In this document: piece after piece, positions 11,801-22,706 of the stretch | Position numbering within the stretch: the stretch's first letter is position 1 | How the letters are laid out: each line of letters starts with the position of its first letter | Origin: Mya arenaria | Taxonomy: Eukaryota; Mollusca; Bivalvia; Myida; Myidae | Assembly: GCF_026914265.1 (NCBI RefSeq) | Contig: NC_069124.1 | Coordinates: forward strand, 15,707,088 to 15,771,087 | DNA: 64,000 bases | Direction: 5' to 3' | Notes under the pieces: model-generated | The model's database searches: none | What the model was told of the DNA's origin: nothing | The model's input: the letters and a program-made list of their open reading frames with translations, nothing else | Made by a program: the position numbers and the translations under genes

Positions 11801-13950
11801 CTAGGTAATTTGAATATTCAACTACGTGCTCGTTGCCAGTTGGGATTAAAAAAACTACATGGTAGTTAAAATTTGATAATGGTATTTAGCTACTTGACCA
11901 TTTATATTTGGTTATTTGCGAATATCCAACAACCAAAGAGTTATTATGCCTGTAAACAGATGTATTATCGCGAATTACCAACTGAAAACGTACGAAAACC
12001 CGTGAAATACAACAGTTTATGTAACGAAGGCAGTCGAACCCTGTTGGCTCGAATTCGATTGGCTCGGATTCCTCGTAGGCTCGAACTTAATTTAAGGACC
12101 GATTTCTTTATATTGAAGGTAAGGATTCCCGCTTGGCTAGAATTTTTCGATAAATAAATAAATAAACAAACAAACAAACAAACAAACAAACAAACAAACA
12201 AACAAACAAACAAACAAACAAATAAATAAATAAATAAATAAATAAATAAATATATGAATAAATAAATAAGGCTGTGTTTTTCTTTTATTTCTAAATACAT
12301 ACATAAACATTTCTATGCGATTGTTCTTAATTTTATATCCAAGTGCAAAAATCTCGTTAACAGGTGGAAGAGCACAAGACATATGTGTTTCTAGTTGTTC
12401 CTTAATCTTCTCCTTGCAAAGACATCAACGAACTCCTGACGCCACGAAGGTATTATTTCTGCAATTTTAATTATCTCTCGTCTGTACTCATGGGATTCAC
12501 AACGGTTGGAAAGTTCTATCCAGGAATTTCGCAAGTTAATTCTAGTAGCAACCGTAAAACACTGAAAGTATGGCACTGAAAGTATGGCACTGAAAAACGG
12601 TTACATACAACATTTTCTAAAGTTTTTTATCGGTTAATTGGTTGAGATATTAATTCGTTTTTTAAGTATGCATGCAGGGGTGCACCTTTGCATACTCCTG
12701 TACGCCCAGGCGTACACTGAATTAAGGTTCCCGCGAAATGGCCAGTAAAAAGTCCCACGTCAGGGGATATCGGTCCCGCTCCAATCCCATATATCATAGG
12801 GGGACCAGAATATAGAAATACCTTTACTTTTTTACCGCTCTCAAGTGTATGGGCGTACATTTTAAAATGCTTTAGGTACGCCCCTGGCATGATTATTGTA
12901 ACTAAACGGATGTTAAATCTTGAAAATGATATTTAGCTATTCGACAATTTCTATTTAGGTATTTGGGAATATCCAATAACAAAACAGTTGATTGATTTGG
13001 ATAAAAGTATGTTCTTGTTTTATGTTTGAAAGGTACACATGTCAAGATTTTTATGCCTGTTCACAGATGTATTTTAGTGTTGTAAGAACTTAAAATAAAA
13101 TGTTAAAATGCTAAACAAGTCGCAGCTATTGACATGTATAGCGATGAACAGATTCATGTATTTCCACTTGTCTTTAAAAGTTTGAATCTTTAAAATTCAA
13201 ATAAATTGCATTTTTGAAATCGTGCCTTTTAACACATTTTGTCAAGATTTGCGTACTATTACTACTACCCATGGGAAAAATAACGTACTAATATTAACAA
13301 ACACACATTTTAAAACGATTAAAACATCCTCAATAAGCTGTTAAAGCCTTATGCGCAACGTTGCGGTCAGGTGCCGGTCCTAATTTAGATTTTTTATGAC
13401 CACATTTGACCATTATTGTACGCCATATATCCACAAATTACCACATATTGTAGCCGTGAGAGCATCGAACCGAGATTTGAGGTCAGGTGCCTGTCCTAGT
13501 TTAGATTTTGTATGACCACATACGACCATAATTGTACACAATATATCAATTACTCACCACATCGAGTAACTGTGAAAGCCTCATCCCCAGTTTCACGGTC
13601 AACTTGCTGTCCGCCGTTCCGTTGATCGTATAGCCCTCTGGCATCACCAACTTGTTGTAAGAGTTGCGCTGTAATGGTAGAAGATAAATGGTTTAAAACC
13701 AAATGTTTCAAAACTAACTGCATCGTTTTAATACAAGAATTTAGGACTCGTCATTGATTAACGTCTATTAACCATCCCTGACCAATAATGTCACCTATGG
13801 TCAGGGCCTAAGACCTAAAACTATAGGATGTACCTGAAGAAGGAAGAGATGTAGTCGTTGTTCTGTTGGGGGCTCCCTTTCTCCCTTTGGCATTGTTAGC
13901 ATGGACACCAGCACCAGAACAAACGGAATCAAATGTGACCTTATAGCCAT
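5843..13950 (-). CDS. nicotinic acetylcholine receptor alpha-type subunit, complete
   Basis: Cys-loop cation channel subunit, 514 residues. Minus-strand exons: 13834-13950 (signal peptide), 13558-13668, 8882-8926, 8514-8623, 7933-8113, 6376-7191 and 5843-6007 (stop TGA). All borders are GT/AG and phases match. Residues 1-24 form a hydrophobic signal. [12 protein letters not shown] and [15 protein letters not shown] are typical N-terminal blocks. [13 protein letters not shown] is loop A, and the Cys-loop is about C161/C175 with 13 residues between. SSWTFDG holds the loop B Trp. [11 protein letters not shown] near 236-246 gives the alpha-defining vicinal cysteines. M2 follows SGEKITL with Glu at -1', expected to give cation selectivity. 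M4 begins after [14 protein letters not shown]. The exon plan is identical to the gene at 1-3727, so this is a tandem duplicate. Intron 3 is unusually long (4.6 kb) and repeat-filled. Which agonist it binds and whether it forms homomers is unknown. Confidence 0.95.
8927..10824. other. start of the long nAChR intron, no gene
   Basis: First part (in window order) of the 4.6 kb intron of the complete nAChR gene. AT-rich, with a C-rich patch at about 10,400-10,560 that stands out in base composition but has no coding frame. No RNA gene or exon recognised. Confidence 0.5.
10825..11405 (+). repeat. 21-bp minisatellite array, unit like ACATGCTCAGAAATGTATATT
   Basis: About 25 imperfect tandem copies of a 21-bp unit built on ATGCTCAGAAA. 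Because 21 is a multiple of three, the minus strand stays open as a heptad-like repeat (YISEHVI). This is a by-product of the repeat and not a gene. The array lies in the long nAChR intron. A second array of the same unit in opposite orientation lies at about 14,945-15,295. Confidence 0.85.
11437..11646 (+). mobile_element. short MITE with CCAGGGGCGTACC inverted ends (copy 1)
   Basis: A 210-bp element starting CCAGGGGCGTACC and ending GGTACGCCCCTGG, so it has 13-bp perfect terminal inverted repeats. The CAGGGGCG-type ends resemble hAT-derived MITEs, but no clean 8-bp target duplication was found. A second copy in opposite orientation lies at 12,671-12,885. Confidence 0.7.
12152..12269. repeat. 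compound (AAAT)n(AAAC)n(AAAT)n microsatellite
   Basis: Continuous tetranucleotide run: AAAT units, then about 15 AAAC units, then AAAT units again. It lies in the long nAChR intron, between the two inverted MITE copies. Confidence 0.95.
12671..12885 (-). mobile_element. short MITE with CAGGGG-type inverted ends (copy 2, inverted)
   Basis: Its reverse complement aligns along its whole length with 11,437-11,646 (shared blocks include TTGAGAGCGGT, TATTTCTATATTCTGGT and ATATCCCCTGAC). It is an inverted second copy of the same element about 1 kb away in the same intron. The left end has drifted (GCAGGGGTGCACC) while the right end is GGTACGCCCCTGG. Confidence 0.75.
13335..13615 (-). repeat. 116-bp tandem repeat spanning the end of nAChR exon 2
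   Basis: The marker GGTCA recurs at 13365, 13481 and 13597, exactly 116 bp apart, and flanking sequence matches between copies. The rightmost copy contains the real 3' end of exon 2 and its GTGAGT donor (13558 boundary). The middle copy still translates on the minus strand as [15 protein letters not shown] against the real [15 protein letters not shown], and keeps a GT at the donor position. The leftmost copy has lost the donor. Confidence 0.8.
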
Positions 13951-14944
13951 TTTGTATTTTAGTCCGTATTCCGCACTTGTACTTTTTACTTTACAATTTC
14001 ATGGATTTGATTTTTTTTAAAAGCACTTTCTCTAGATATCTTAATAGCTTTTGATATCGTAATGTTACACTTTTATACAAGTCTGTAAGGACTTAATAAT
14101 ACAGTTTATTCACATATGGTTCACATTGATTCGACAGTTTTATAGATCCGTTTTATTGCAGCTCATAAATAATCTGCATAAATATTCAAGCGTTGTTTAA
14201 TGGTTAATCCTGCAGTTTTTCATTTCTCGTGCATACATTAAGCCGTATGATAAGTGGCACTGTAAACGCTCCGGGAGACACTGTTTCTCGTGCCAGGTGC
14301 CATAACCTTATCACTGACATAACCTTCGCCCTCCCATGTTAACACTAATGAAGTTAGGCCTTAGACTCACATAAAACCTTGTCATTTCTACACAACTACC
14401 TGTATGTGTCTTCAACAAAACAAAAGCGGAACTTCACTGGGATATGAATAATAAAAACATCACTAACGCTAACTAAATCTGTATATCATTAGTTTATATA
14501 TTAGTTTTACATGCTTTTCTGAACATCACCTATTTGTATAGGCCAACAGATGTTCGAAGTATTCAAAGAAAGAGTTCGGAAAAATGTTCTTTACAAATGA
14601 TAGGTTAAGTGGAGAATACTTGTACTTTTTCGTTCTGAGATACAAACATATGTTTTATTCTATTTCTATTTTTACCTTAACTTTAAAATCGTATGTTTGT
14701 GTCATAGCTATTTGTTTTCAGACTTGAAGTTTAGCATATTGATGTCATAATATCTTCTTACAAATATCATTATGACAATGTTAATCATTTCACCATAAGG
14801 TAATAAAAAATGTAAATTGCAAAAAAAGTTTTATCAATTCGGTGGGGACGAGTTTCTAAAAAATATTTATATTATTATCTGCTTTCAAAAGGACGTGAAA
14901 TACGAGTAAATATGCATATACTAATAGGTCGGCCCTTGGCACTC
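13951..14944. other. upstream region of the complete nAChR gene
   Basis: About 1 kb 5' of the signal-peptide exon. It should contain promoter sequence, but I see no element I can name with confidence. No coding exon seen. Confidence 0.4.
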
Positions 14945-15295
14945 TATAACGCCAATGTAATATTCAATTCTGAGCATGTAATACACTTTTCTGAGCATGT
15001 AATATACCTTTCTGAGCATGAAATGTTCCTTTCTGAGCATGAAATATTCCTTTTCTGAGCATGAAATATACCTTTCTGAGCATGAAATATTAATTTCTGG
15101 CCATGTACCATTCATTTCTAATCATGAACTATTTATTTATGTGCATGCATTAACCTTGCTTGGTATTTATTATTCATTTCAGAGCATGTATAATACCTTT
15201 ATGAGCACGTAATATTCATTTCTGAGCATGTAATATACCTTTCTGAGCGCATTGAAATCATTTCTGAGCATGCAATACACATTTCTCAATAATGC
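14945..15295 (-). repeat. 21-bp minisatellite array in inverted orientation
   Basis: About 16 tandem copies of a 21-22 bp unit with core TTTCTGAGCATGTAATAT, the reverse complement of the unit at 10,825-11,405. The two arrays flank exons 1 and 2 of the complete nAChR gene as a widely spaced inverted repeat. Confidence 0.85.
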
Positions 15296-16142
15296 AGGTG
15301 TTCAGCAAAGTGAAAGTATTACCTTTTACACAGAAAGAGCAAATGGAAACATACGACATAGTATAATGGCAATAAAATTGATATTCAAAAAACGAAAATC
15401 ATGTTGTAAAGATAGAAATATATTAGAACTGTCTTTGTACGAAGATAAGTACACACACATAGGGGTTTAATGCAATTCAAAGTACCTTAATTTCAGCTAT
15501 ATTTTTAGTTTATTACAGTTTTCGAATCAAATCATATATATATATATACTTTTTTGCAACAATGTCAGATATTTTTAAACGAATTGCTTACACACACAGG
15601 CAATCGGCTGTTGCCACTCAGTCAATACAAAGACCCTTTGTGATAGCAGCCCGGTGGATATCGGCGGAATCTGACAAATTGTTAACCCATGTAGATGATG
15701 TATCCCATATATATGCAAAGATAAGATCCGTAAATCTGCCTCTTCAATAAACCTGCTTTAATTGCAGTAAATGAGAATAGTTGATAGCCAGTTTATTGGC
15801 GATGATTTAGATTATATTGGTTTCTTCTAGTTCTAAACATCTGGGACATATTTTGTTAGAATGTGAGAACGGTCTCAATTGATAACATGATGACTTGGAT
15901 CATATACTTATCATGATGACATATAAACAGAACAAATGCAGTTAGCAAGCGTTCGAATAAATATCGTTAACAATCAATCAATTATGTAATAGTTAATGGA
16001 TTTGTAAATTCAAGTTAAAAAAAAATTAATGAAGATTTGTTTAGTAATATACAAGACATATAAAACAACTGTTGGAAATGAAACGCGTAAATGGGGCTTA
16101 TTTCTTCCCAATGTAAAAAGGGATTCGTTTATTTAGGCGACG
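15296..16142. other. no gene seen
   Basis: AT-rich sequence with a short (TA)n run near 15,534-15,547. Open frames here are short, with no recognisable domain or splice context. Confidence 0.4.
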
Positions 16143-16623
16143 TTAAAGGGGCTATACACCGTATGATGAAATAGCGAAAAAAATTGTCGAAAACTGACAT
16201 ATCTTTGGTATCGATGTGTACAATGCATTGAAACTAACGAACTGAAGTACCACATAATTTACAATTAAATAATTTTTCGCAGCTTTTTCGTAGTTTTCAT
16301 AAAAAGATAACTAGGTATGTATACATAGTAGAATTGATTCTTATGCGTGATTGGCTAGTCGATGTTATCACGTGATATTGGCAAATAAGGTACATATCTT
16401 AAATATTCCCTTCATGTAAGATAAGCCCCGTAGCACAGTGGATATAACACTGAACTGCAATTTTGGCGACCCCGATTCGAACCCGGTCTCCGAATCGATT
16501 TGTTTTTACATTTTCTTTTTACAATTATGATATCAAAGAGTAAAACATTTTATTAAATAATTTTCCTGAAATTCGTTACTGAAAAAACATTTTTGGTGCC
16601 AATCTGGTGTATAGTCCCTTTAA
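16143..16623. mobile_element. TTAA-flanked MITE carrying a tRNA-like insert
   Basis: TTAA at both edges (16143-16146 and 16620-16623) and inverted ends AGGGGCTATACACC / GGTGTATAGTCCCT with one mismatch. TTAA target duplication is typical of piggyBac and Kolobok superfamilies, and the ends suggest a non-autonomous member. No transposase frame inside. It contains a tRNA-like sequence at 16,424-16,496. Confidence 0.7.
16424..16496 (+). tRNA. tRNA-like sequence (Cys-type anticodon GCA), probably not functional
   Basis: A-box-like TAGCACAGTGG, an anticodon stem-loop CTGAA-CTGCAAT-TTTGG with wobble pairs and anticodon GCA, and a B-box-like GATTCGAACCC. The T-stem and acceptor stem do not pair cleanly, and the copy sits inside a MITE. 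It is better read as a tRNA-derived repeat than as a working tRNA-Cys gene. Confidence 0.45.
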
Positions 16624-17818
16624 AGTCGTAAATTTACATGTAGTGCAAACCAACCCGAATTTAAAACTCATGAAATTGAAGGGATACCAACCTTTAAAGA
16701 AAGAGTTGGATCTATGAGTATTTTAGCATAATATAAGATCCAAACCATGTTATGAAATCTATTGTGGCATATTGCTGCCGTAAGATAACCTGATAACGTT
16801 CGGAGACTGTTTCGTGTTAACCACTTAATCTATTTATAAATCCGATAACAAGTAATTATCTTACTTTTAAACTAGTTAACATGTTAATGTTGTACAGCTA
16901 AAATAGGTAACAAGTGGCAGTTCTGGGCAATTTAAAGCCAGTTTTTGGTCTTACGATATTTATCTTACCGAAAAGGTTTTGCGAATATTAACTAGATAGC
17001 TAGATAATTATCACGAAAATCAAATGGCTTACACGAAAACATTCGCGAACTTTTAAAGGGGCACTCTTATTCAAAATCCACACATACACATGCATAACAA
17101 GCATAGCTTTTGAGTGATAAACTTTAAACTATTAAACTACTACTCGTCTCATAAGGTAGGAATACCATATTATCTGCACCTTTCTTTAAAAAAATACAAT
17201 ATTCTTCATAAAAACCATTGTTTTCGACATTTATTAAACCTTTTTGGTATATTAAAACAATTGTATTAATTATGCTTAATCTTATTTGGGAGTACGAGTG
17301 CATTTTTAAAAAGTTATCTTACGGCAGTTATATGCCACCGTATATATCTTCATACAGAAGGGGACAATAGTTCCAAAGAAGGCAACACAAAATACAAATG
17401 AACGTGAAATACGATATTGAGCTTGAAAATGAGATGGATTTCAACAAGATCATTTTTAATGACATCATACCATTGAACTAATTCTTATTATTATGAACAG
17501 AACATCGTGTAATAGATACGAAACTTTAACAGACCGCCTTGGGCGTAACTAGCCCTCTTTTCATGTGGATTCATTATTGTGCTTTTGAGGGGGGACGTGC
17601 CCCCTCGGAAAACCATGGTGCAATCTTGGCGTTTTGAGGTGCTTTATTTAGTATCGGAAAATGGACAGCTTCAGGATTATATAGTCAAGTACGCACACTG
17701 CAACTTTGACTGTTTTTTCTCTCTTTTTTGTCAGAATCATGTGGATTCAGCCGCGTATTACTTCGCGTTTAGGCCGCTTTTTATCGAGTGTCACTCAGTA
17801 ACATTGGGTTTTTGCTAT
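16624..17818. other. no gene seen
   Basis: AT-rich. A segment starting near 17,056 (AAAGGGGCACTCTTATTC) and containing CTCATAAGGTAGGAATACC resembles, in inverted orientation, part of 33,010-33,130, so it is probably a dispersed non-coding repeat. No exon recognised. Confidence 0.35.
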
Positions 17819-17877
17819 ACTTCGTTTTTACCATAAAAACAACAACACAAATGTGCAATACCAGACGAGTTGTTTAT
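17819..17877 (-). repeat. terminal repeat B2 of the retroelement
   Basis: 59-bp direct repeat, essentially identical to 18,313-18,371 (B1). Both contain TTCGTTTTTACCATAAAAAC and GCAATACCAGACGAGTTG. It marks the 3' edge of the fossil element. Confidence 0.9.
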
Positions 17878-18136
17878 TAGATGATGTCGTGCAGCCAGGT
17901 TAAGTAAGTATAAAACGAGCACATGTAGAGCACAACACAATAAAATTCACTGGCTAATAAAGTCCTATGCAGTGCAACCGACCGGCCAGGCAAAACCAGA
18001 GACGGTTAACTCTGGAAACCTGTGTTCGTTTGCCAAGTGTCGATCCACAAAGTATGAATGTCGAACCTCATTCATTTGTCTGGTTTCAAATATGGATATA
18101 AAACAGTGAAACAAAATCACTAAAAATATTGAAGTG

Positions 18137-18306
18137 AAAATTTAGGTTACGAAGTGAACTGAGTGAAGTCGACTGGTAGAATGACTCTACACGCTAATAT
18201 ACCAATATAGCACGAAATCCTCGTGCAAGACCGACCACTACTGTATTAAAATACTATCATTTCGCCAAGACAAATATACTAACGAAACGCGTGAAATGAA
18301 TAGTCT
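18137..18306 (-). repeat. internal repeat A2 of the retroelement
   Basis: Second copy of repeat A, directly adjoining B1 (18,313-18,371). The order A1 - coding - B1 - A2 - B2 is the split direct repeat pattern. A 260-bp spacer between A2 and B2 (17,878-18,136) is unusual for that pattern. Confidence 0.88.
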
Positions 18307-18956
18307 TTGCTTTACTTCGTTTTTACCATAAAAACAACAACACAAATGTGCAATACCAGACGAGTTGTTTAGAATACGAAAAGAGCGGACTTGAACAATG
18401 AGGTGAAAAGAATAGCTTATCAAAAGGATAATATGTTTTGCAAAAACAAATGACGAATTTCGAATCATTACTCTTAAATTAATCTTTAAAAAACTACAAA
18501 GCTTAAGATTTAGACACTTGCAACCTCCTCTACAAGGAGTCACAGACATATCTTTCCATACTATTTTCGCTCTTCCAGCGACCATGACGTTTCCAACAAC
18601 GATCATTAACACCGGCATTCGCCGCGCACGTGGCGCCACCTGCACGCAAAGAGTGCAAACCTATGTTCGAATCCCCAACCACTTCTCTCAATCTAGCCAA
18701 AAGACACTCACGAGTTCTCGTGTAACTCAGTGACTTATTCTTTGAAATGAGTTTGCATTTATCTTTCGATCTATTGATAGGCCGAAAAAGAAAACTATTT
18801 TCAGACTAGACAAATTTGCTGCGCTAAAATACCTTTGTAACAAAGTGTATGGACAAGCCGCTATAGAACCCATAGCAATATCTACTTTATCACCCCTGCG
18901 ATACTGGTCTTGCTTCCCCTTATAGCTATCGTGAAATAATACGGTCGTTCCTTGTG

Positions 18957-19601
18957 GCGGTTTTTTAGCTGTCCAGATATGGAAAAATAACTTTAAACTT
19001 CCGGCATTCTAGAATAAATGCCCTTATTTCAATTCAAACAAGTGTTGTTATTATTTCCATACATAGTGAAACCAGGTTGTCCATTACTCCGGAAACAATA
19101 GAACATAAATGAATTTTATAAACATATAAAAGTATTTATGTCTTTGTTTGATATTAATAAGATGTATATTTAGACCAATGACGTCAGAGCCAATTGTCTT
19201 ATCGTCTTAAATCATGTGACCGAAACTTTAAACCACGTGTCTAATATCAGCCAATCAAGGCACTCCTATTCCATCACTCTTCGTTCAGATTCAAAGCAGA
19301 ACCACGCTAAAAAAATTTGGAAAACCACCTCCTCCTCTCCTCCTACCCTACAACGTAAGACATTATTGGCTCACCTCACTTTTAAATTTATTTTATTTTT
19401 CTTTTCTTATTCCTTTTGTTTTTATATTTCATATTTGTTCTTACATTATGGCGGTTTTTTAGCTGTCCAGATATGGAAAAATAACTTTAAACTTCCGGCA
19501 TTCTAGAATAAATGCCCTTATTTCAATTCAAACAAGTGTTGTTATTATTTCCATACATAGTGAAACCAGGTTGTCCATTACTCCGGAAACAATAGAACAT
19601 A
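18957..19601. mobile_element. small element with 153-bp direct terminal repeats nested in the retroelement
   Basis: The segments 18,957-19,109 and 19,449-19,601 are near-identical direct repeats of about 153 bp (both begin GGCGGTTTTTTAGCTGTCC and end GAACATAA). They flank about 340 bp with no recognisable coding domain. The whole 645-bp unit lies inside the tyrosine-recombinase region of the fossil retroelement, whose conserved blocks continue on either side, so it looks like a later insertion. The layout is that of a terminal-repeat miniature (TRIM-like) element. No clear target duplication seen. Confidence 0.65.
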
Positions 19602-22600
19602 ATAATCGTAAAACTTTATGCAAATGAATCAATTCATCAAAACGCAAAAATCCATTAAACGCTAAAACAATCATACATAAATCACGTAGAATGTAAACAT
19701 CTGTAGTGCTAGAATAATTGTTACACAAACTTATTAACGTGTCAGTTAAAATGGGATCCTTCCGTTGTGTCGGTTTTGAAAGGGTTCTTTTTGCAGTTTC
19801 GAGCAGGTTTGTCACAAATGAACTAGCAGAAGGATCCGGTAAACTCCTGAGTGAATGTGCCCATTTAATGCTGTACACAGTTGCACTTATTACAGAACTA
19901 GAAATGCGTTTGTCGATTAATTCAGTCAAATATAAGGCAACGTGAATTGGTGAAGCTGGAATTGCGTTACCTCCCTTTTTATGTAATGAAATGCTTCCAC
20001 TTATAAAAATAACTCGTATACTTGATGTTCGTATTGTCACTCCTTGAACCCGCCAAGTTCGCCATCTTGTCCGACAGATTGCCGAATACGTCACCATTCA
20101 ATCCACTGGTGCTTAACTCGTTCTGGATACCCTCTCTCAGGTTTAGGCCTGCGAAACATAAACATACATGAGTTACATAAATCTCAAAGCCACAAATCCA
20201 AATTTTAGCGGCCTGCCGTCAAAAATCCCGTTCCTTCCGCGTCCCCGCCTTGAGAGACGACCAGGCTGAAAAACAATACGATCATGTACAAAACCGGCCT
20301 TTTCGCTGGCACTCTGCAAACATATTGGCCAATACGGAGCAGATTTTCACATAGGAACTAACAATTTTGCTTTACACTGTTCTTTCTTTATCTTAATAAT
20401 GCAGTTATTGATCAATCTCGGTGGAGGAACTAGCCAATTGTTCTCTCCCGACCATTGTACACTGAAAGCGTCAACAGACGTAGTACCCGGACACCAGTAC
20501 TTTGAATTAAATTTGGCACATTTAGCATTGTAGCTGCATGCAAAACGATCACATGTATGCGGTCCCCATACACGTTCTAAGTCATTAAAAACAAATTGCT
20601 TAATAGACCAGTCATCACTTTCCGTACACCTACTCAGAAAATCATCTTCAGTATTGTTTTCCCGAGGTACCCACTTTGGGACGAGTGTAATATTGTGCGT
20701 GTTACATACATTGTCAACATTCAAGGCAATATCATGCAAATAAGGCATTTTACTGCCAACCTTCAAAATGCTAGGTACATTTTTATTGTCTGAATTCACA
20801 ATGGTCTCACGCCCTTCCAGGCAGCCAACTGCTATGTAAAACTCTATATACAGCCTCAAGCTCTCTTACAAATCGAGCTTAAACCTCTCTCAGTTTCAGA
20901 CCAACAACCTACCACGACGCTGTCGTTAATGCCTTCAATATAACCACCAAAACCAGCTCCACTGGCGTCACAAAAGACGACTGCTTGATCGCTTACAACA
21001 GGCACCTCGATCGTGTTATCGGGCTCTAACTTGCCACAATTTAATCTCTTTATAACACTTTGCATTGATATCAACTGACCAATAAGACGTGCGGTTAAAC
21101 GTACTTGAAAAGTTGTCTTGCCACTTGCGAGTTTTGCAATCAAATCACTCAAAAGATCCAGCATGCTCTCATCACGCTCAATGCTTACAACAAACGTACC
21201 TTCTAACGTGTTCCAAACGAAACCAAGCCACGTAATAGACTGACACGGCTCCCAATGACATTTGTCCTCCGCAATCAAAACCCCAAAACTTACTAGATCT
21301 CAATAAAAGAAGTTTGATGCAAAAACTGCATCATCGTAAGTTGTTGCACCACAATGTTATGGCCTAAACTTCTCCATTTTGTAATCAGAACTCTCAGAAC
21401 TTTAGTAAATATGAATCCTGCAGTTGATATCCCGTAAGCAAGCACGTTATAGACGTAGAATTTTCCGTTCCAACAGAATCCTATAAAAGTTTTATGTTCA
21501 TGAAAAATCATGATATGGTGATAAGCACTGCGAATATCAAATGCAAACAAGTAATCTCCCTTAAAGAACATTCCTTTAGCAACTGACTGATCTTCAAAAC
21601 AACATTTATACTTGAAAAGCTCTGGGTTTATATGGCGACAATCAAGCACTAACCGTGGCTTACCTTTCTTGCCAAATGCAACTGTCAACGGATTTATCAC
21701 AAAAGGAAATTCGCTAACCTCGTTATACAACCTTTTTTCAGTTGTGTTTCGATTTCATTGGTCACGAACGATACATTGTCTAATGCAGATTTGTTATTAT
21801 TTAAAAAGACAGATTTAAGAATCTCTCGAAAAGGTAATTTGTACCCATCCCTCACGACATCTAAAATATACTCTCGTTTGCACCCGCTTCCTTCCAATGT
21901 GTATAGCAAATATTTTACCTACCAACCGGTGAATCAACTGAATTTACTTTTTTCAATTCTCTGAAATTTTCTACAACGGAATTCAACAAAGATCTACTTA
22001 TCTTATTTTCCTTTTTTAATAGTGCACCCACGTCAGGCACCACAACCTTACATTCCGCCCGCCAATGTCTCGAACGCCTGCACCGGAAGCAGAGGCCTGG
22101 ACGCCTCGTCTGCGTACCGCCACCACCGACCACAGGTATCGTAGAAGTTGTCCTGCTTCTCACGTCGACGTTGTCCGATGAAGGAACTCCGTGATACGGC
22201 GTGAAACGCCGACCACGTGACTGCCGCTCTTGACGCAACTTCCGGTCCGCTTTCATCTGGGCCCTGCAGATTTTCTTCTCGTCATCCGAGTCTTCTGCAA
22301 GAGGGTAAGCCTCATACTCTTTGACAACTTTCCATCCACTATCAGAGGAATCCGCAAGCTTAATCATTTTTGTCTATGAGATAAAATGTCCATACCCTCT
22401 GAAATTTTCCTGTGCGCCTCGGCCACGGGTTCCGCGGAGTGGTTACTGAAGGAGTCCTGGAGATAGCCGTCAGCTTCTTTCAATTTGCCAAGAACTTTCG
22501 CGTTGACCTTATGCTGTTCTTCGTTTCCTTTCCGCCGGAAAGAAAAAGACTCGTGCTGGGCGAGATTCTCTTGTATCGAAGAAAGCTGAGATTGAGAAAC

Positions 22601-22706
22601 GTGTTGCCTGTCCGAAATACGCTTTTCAAAAGCATCCAATTTATTTGTAATAATGTTTTCTAAATTAGATAAAATGTTATTTTCTTCCATGGCTGCACGA
22701 CCTCAA

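Noticed and set aside
12137-12382. Leu/Phe/Val/Cys-rich minus-strand frames
   Set aside because: Translation of the AAAT/AAAC microsatellite.
15562-15750. 62-codon open frame
   Set aside because: No domain or conserved motif, no neighbouring exons.
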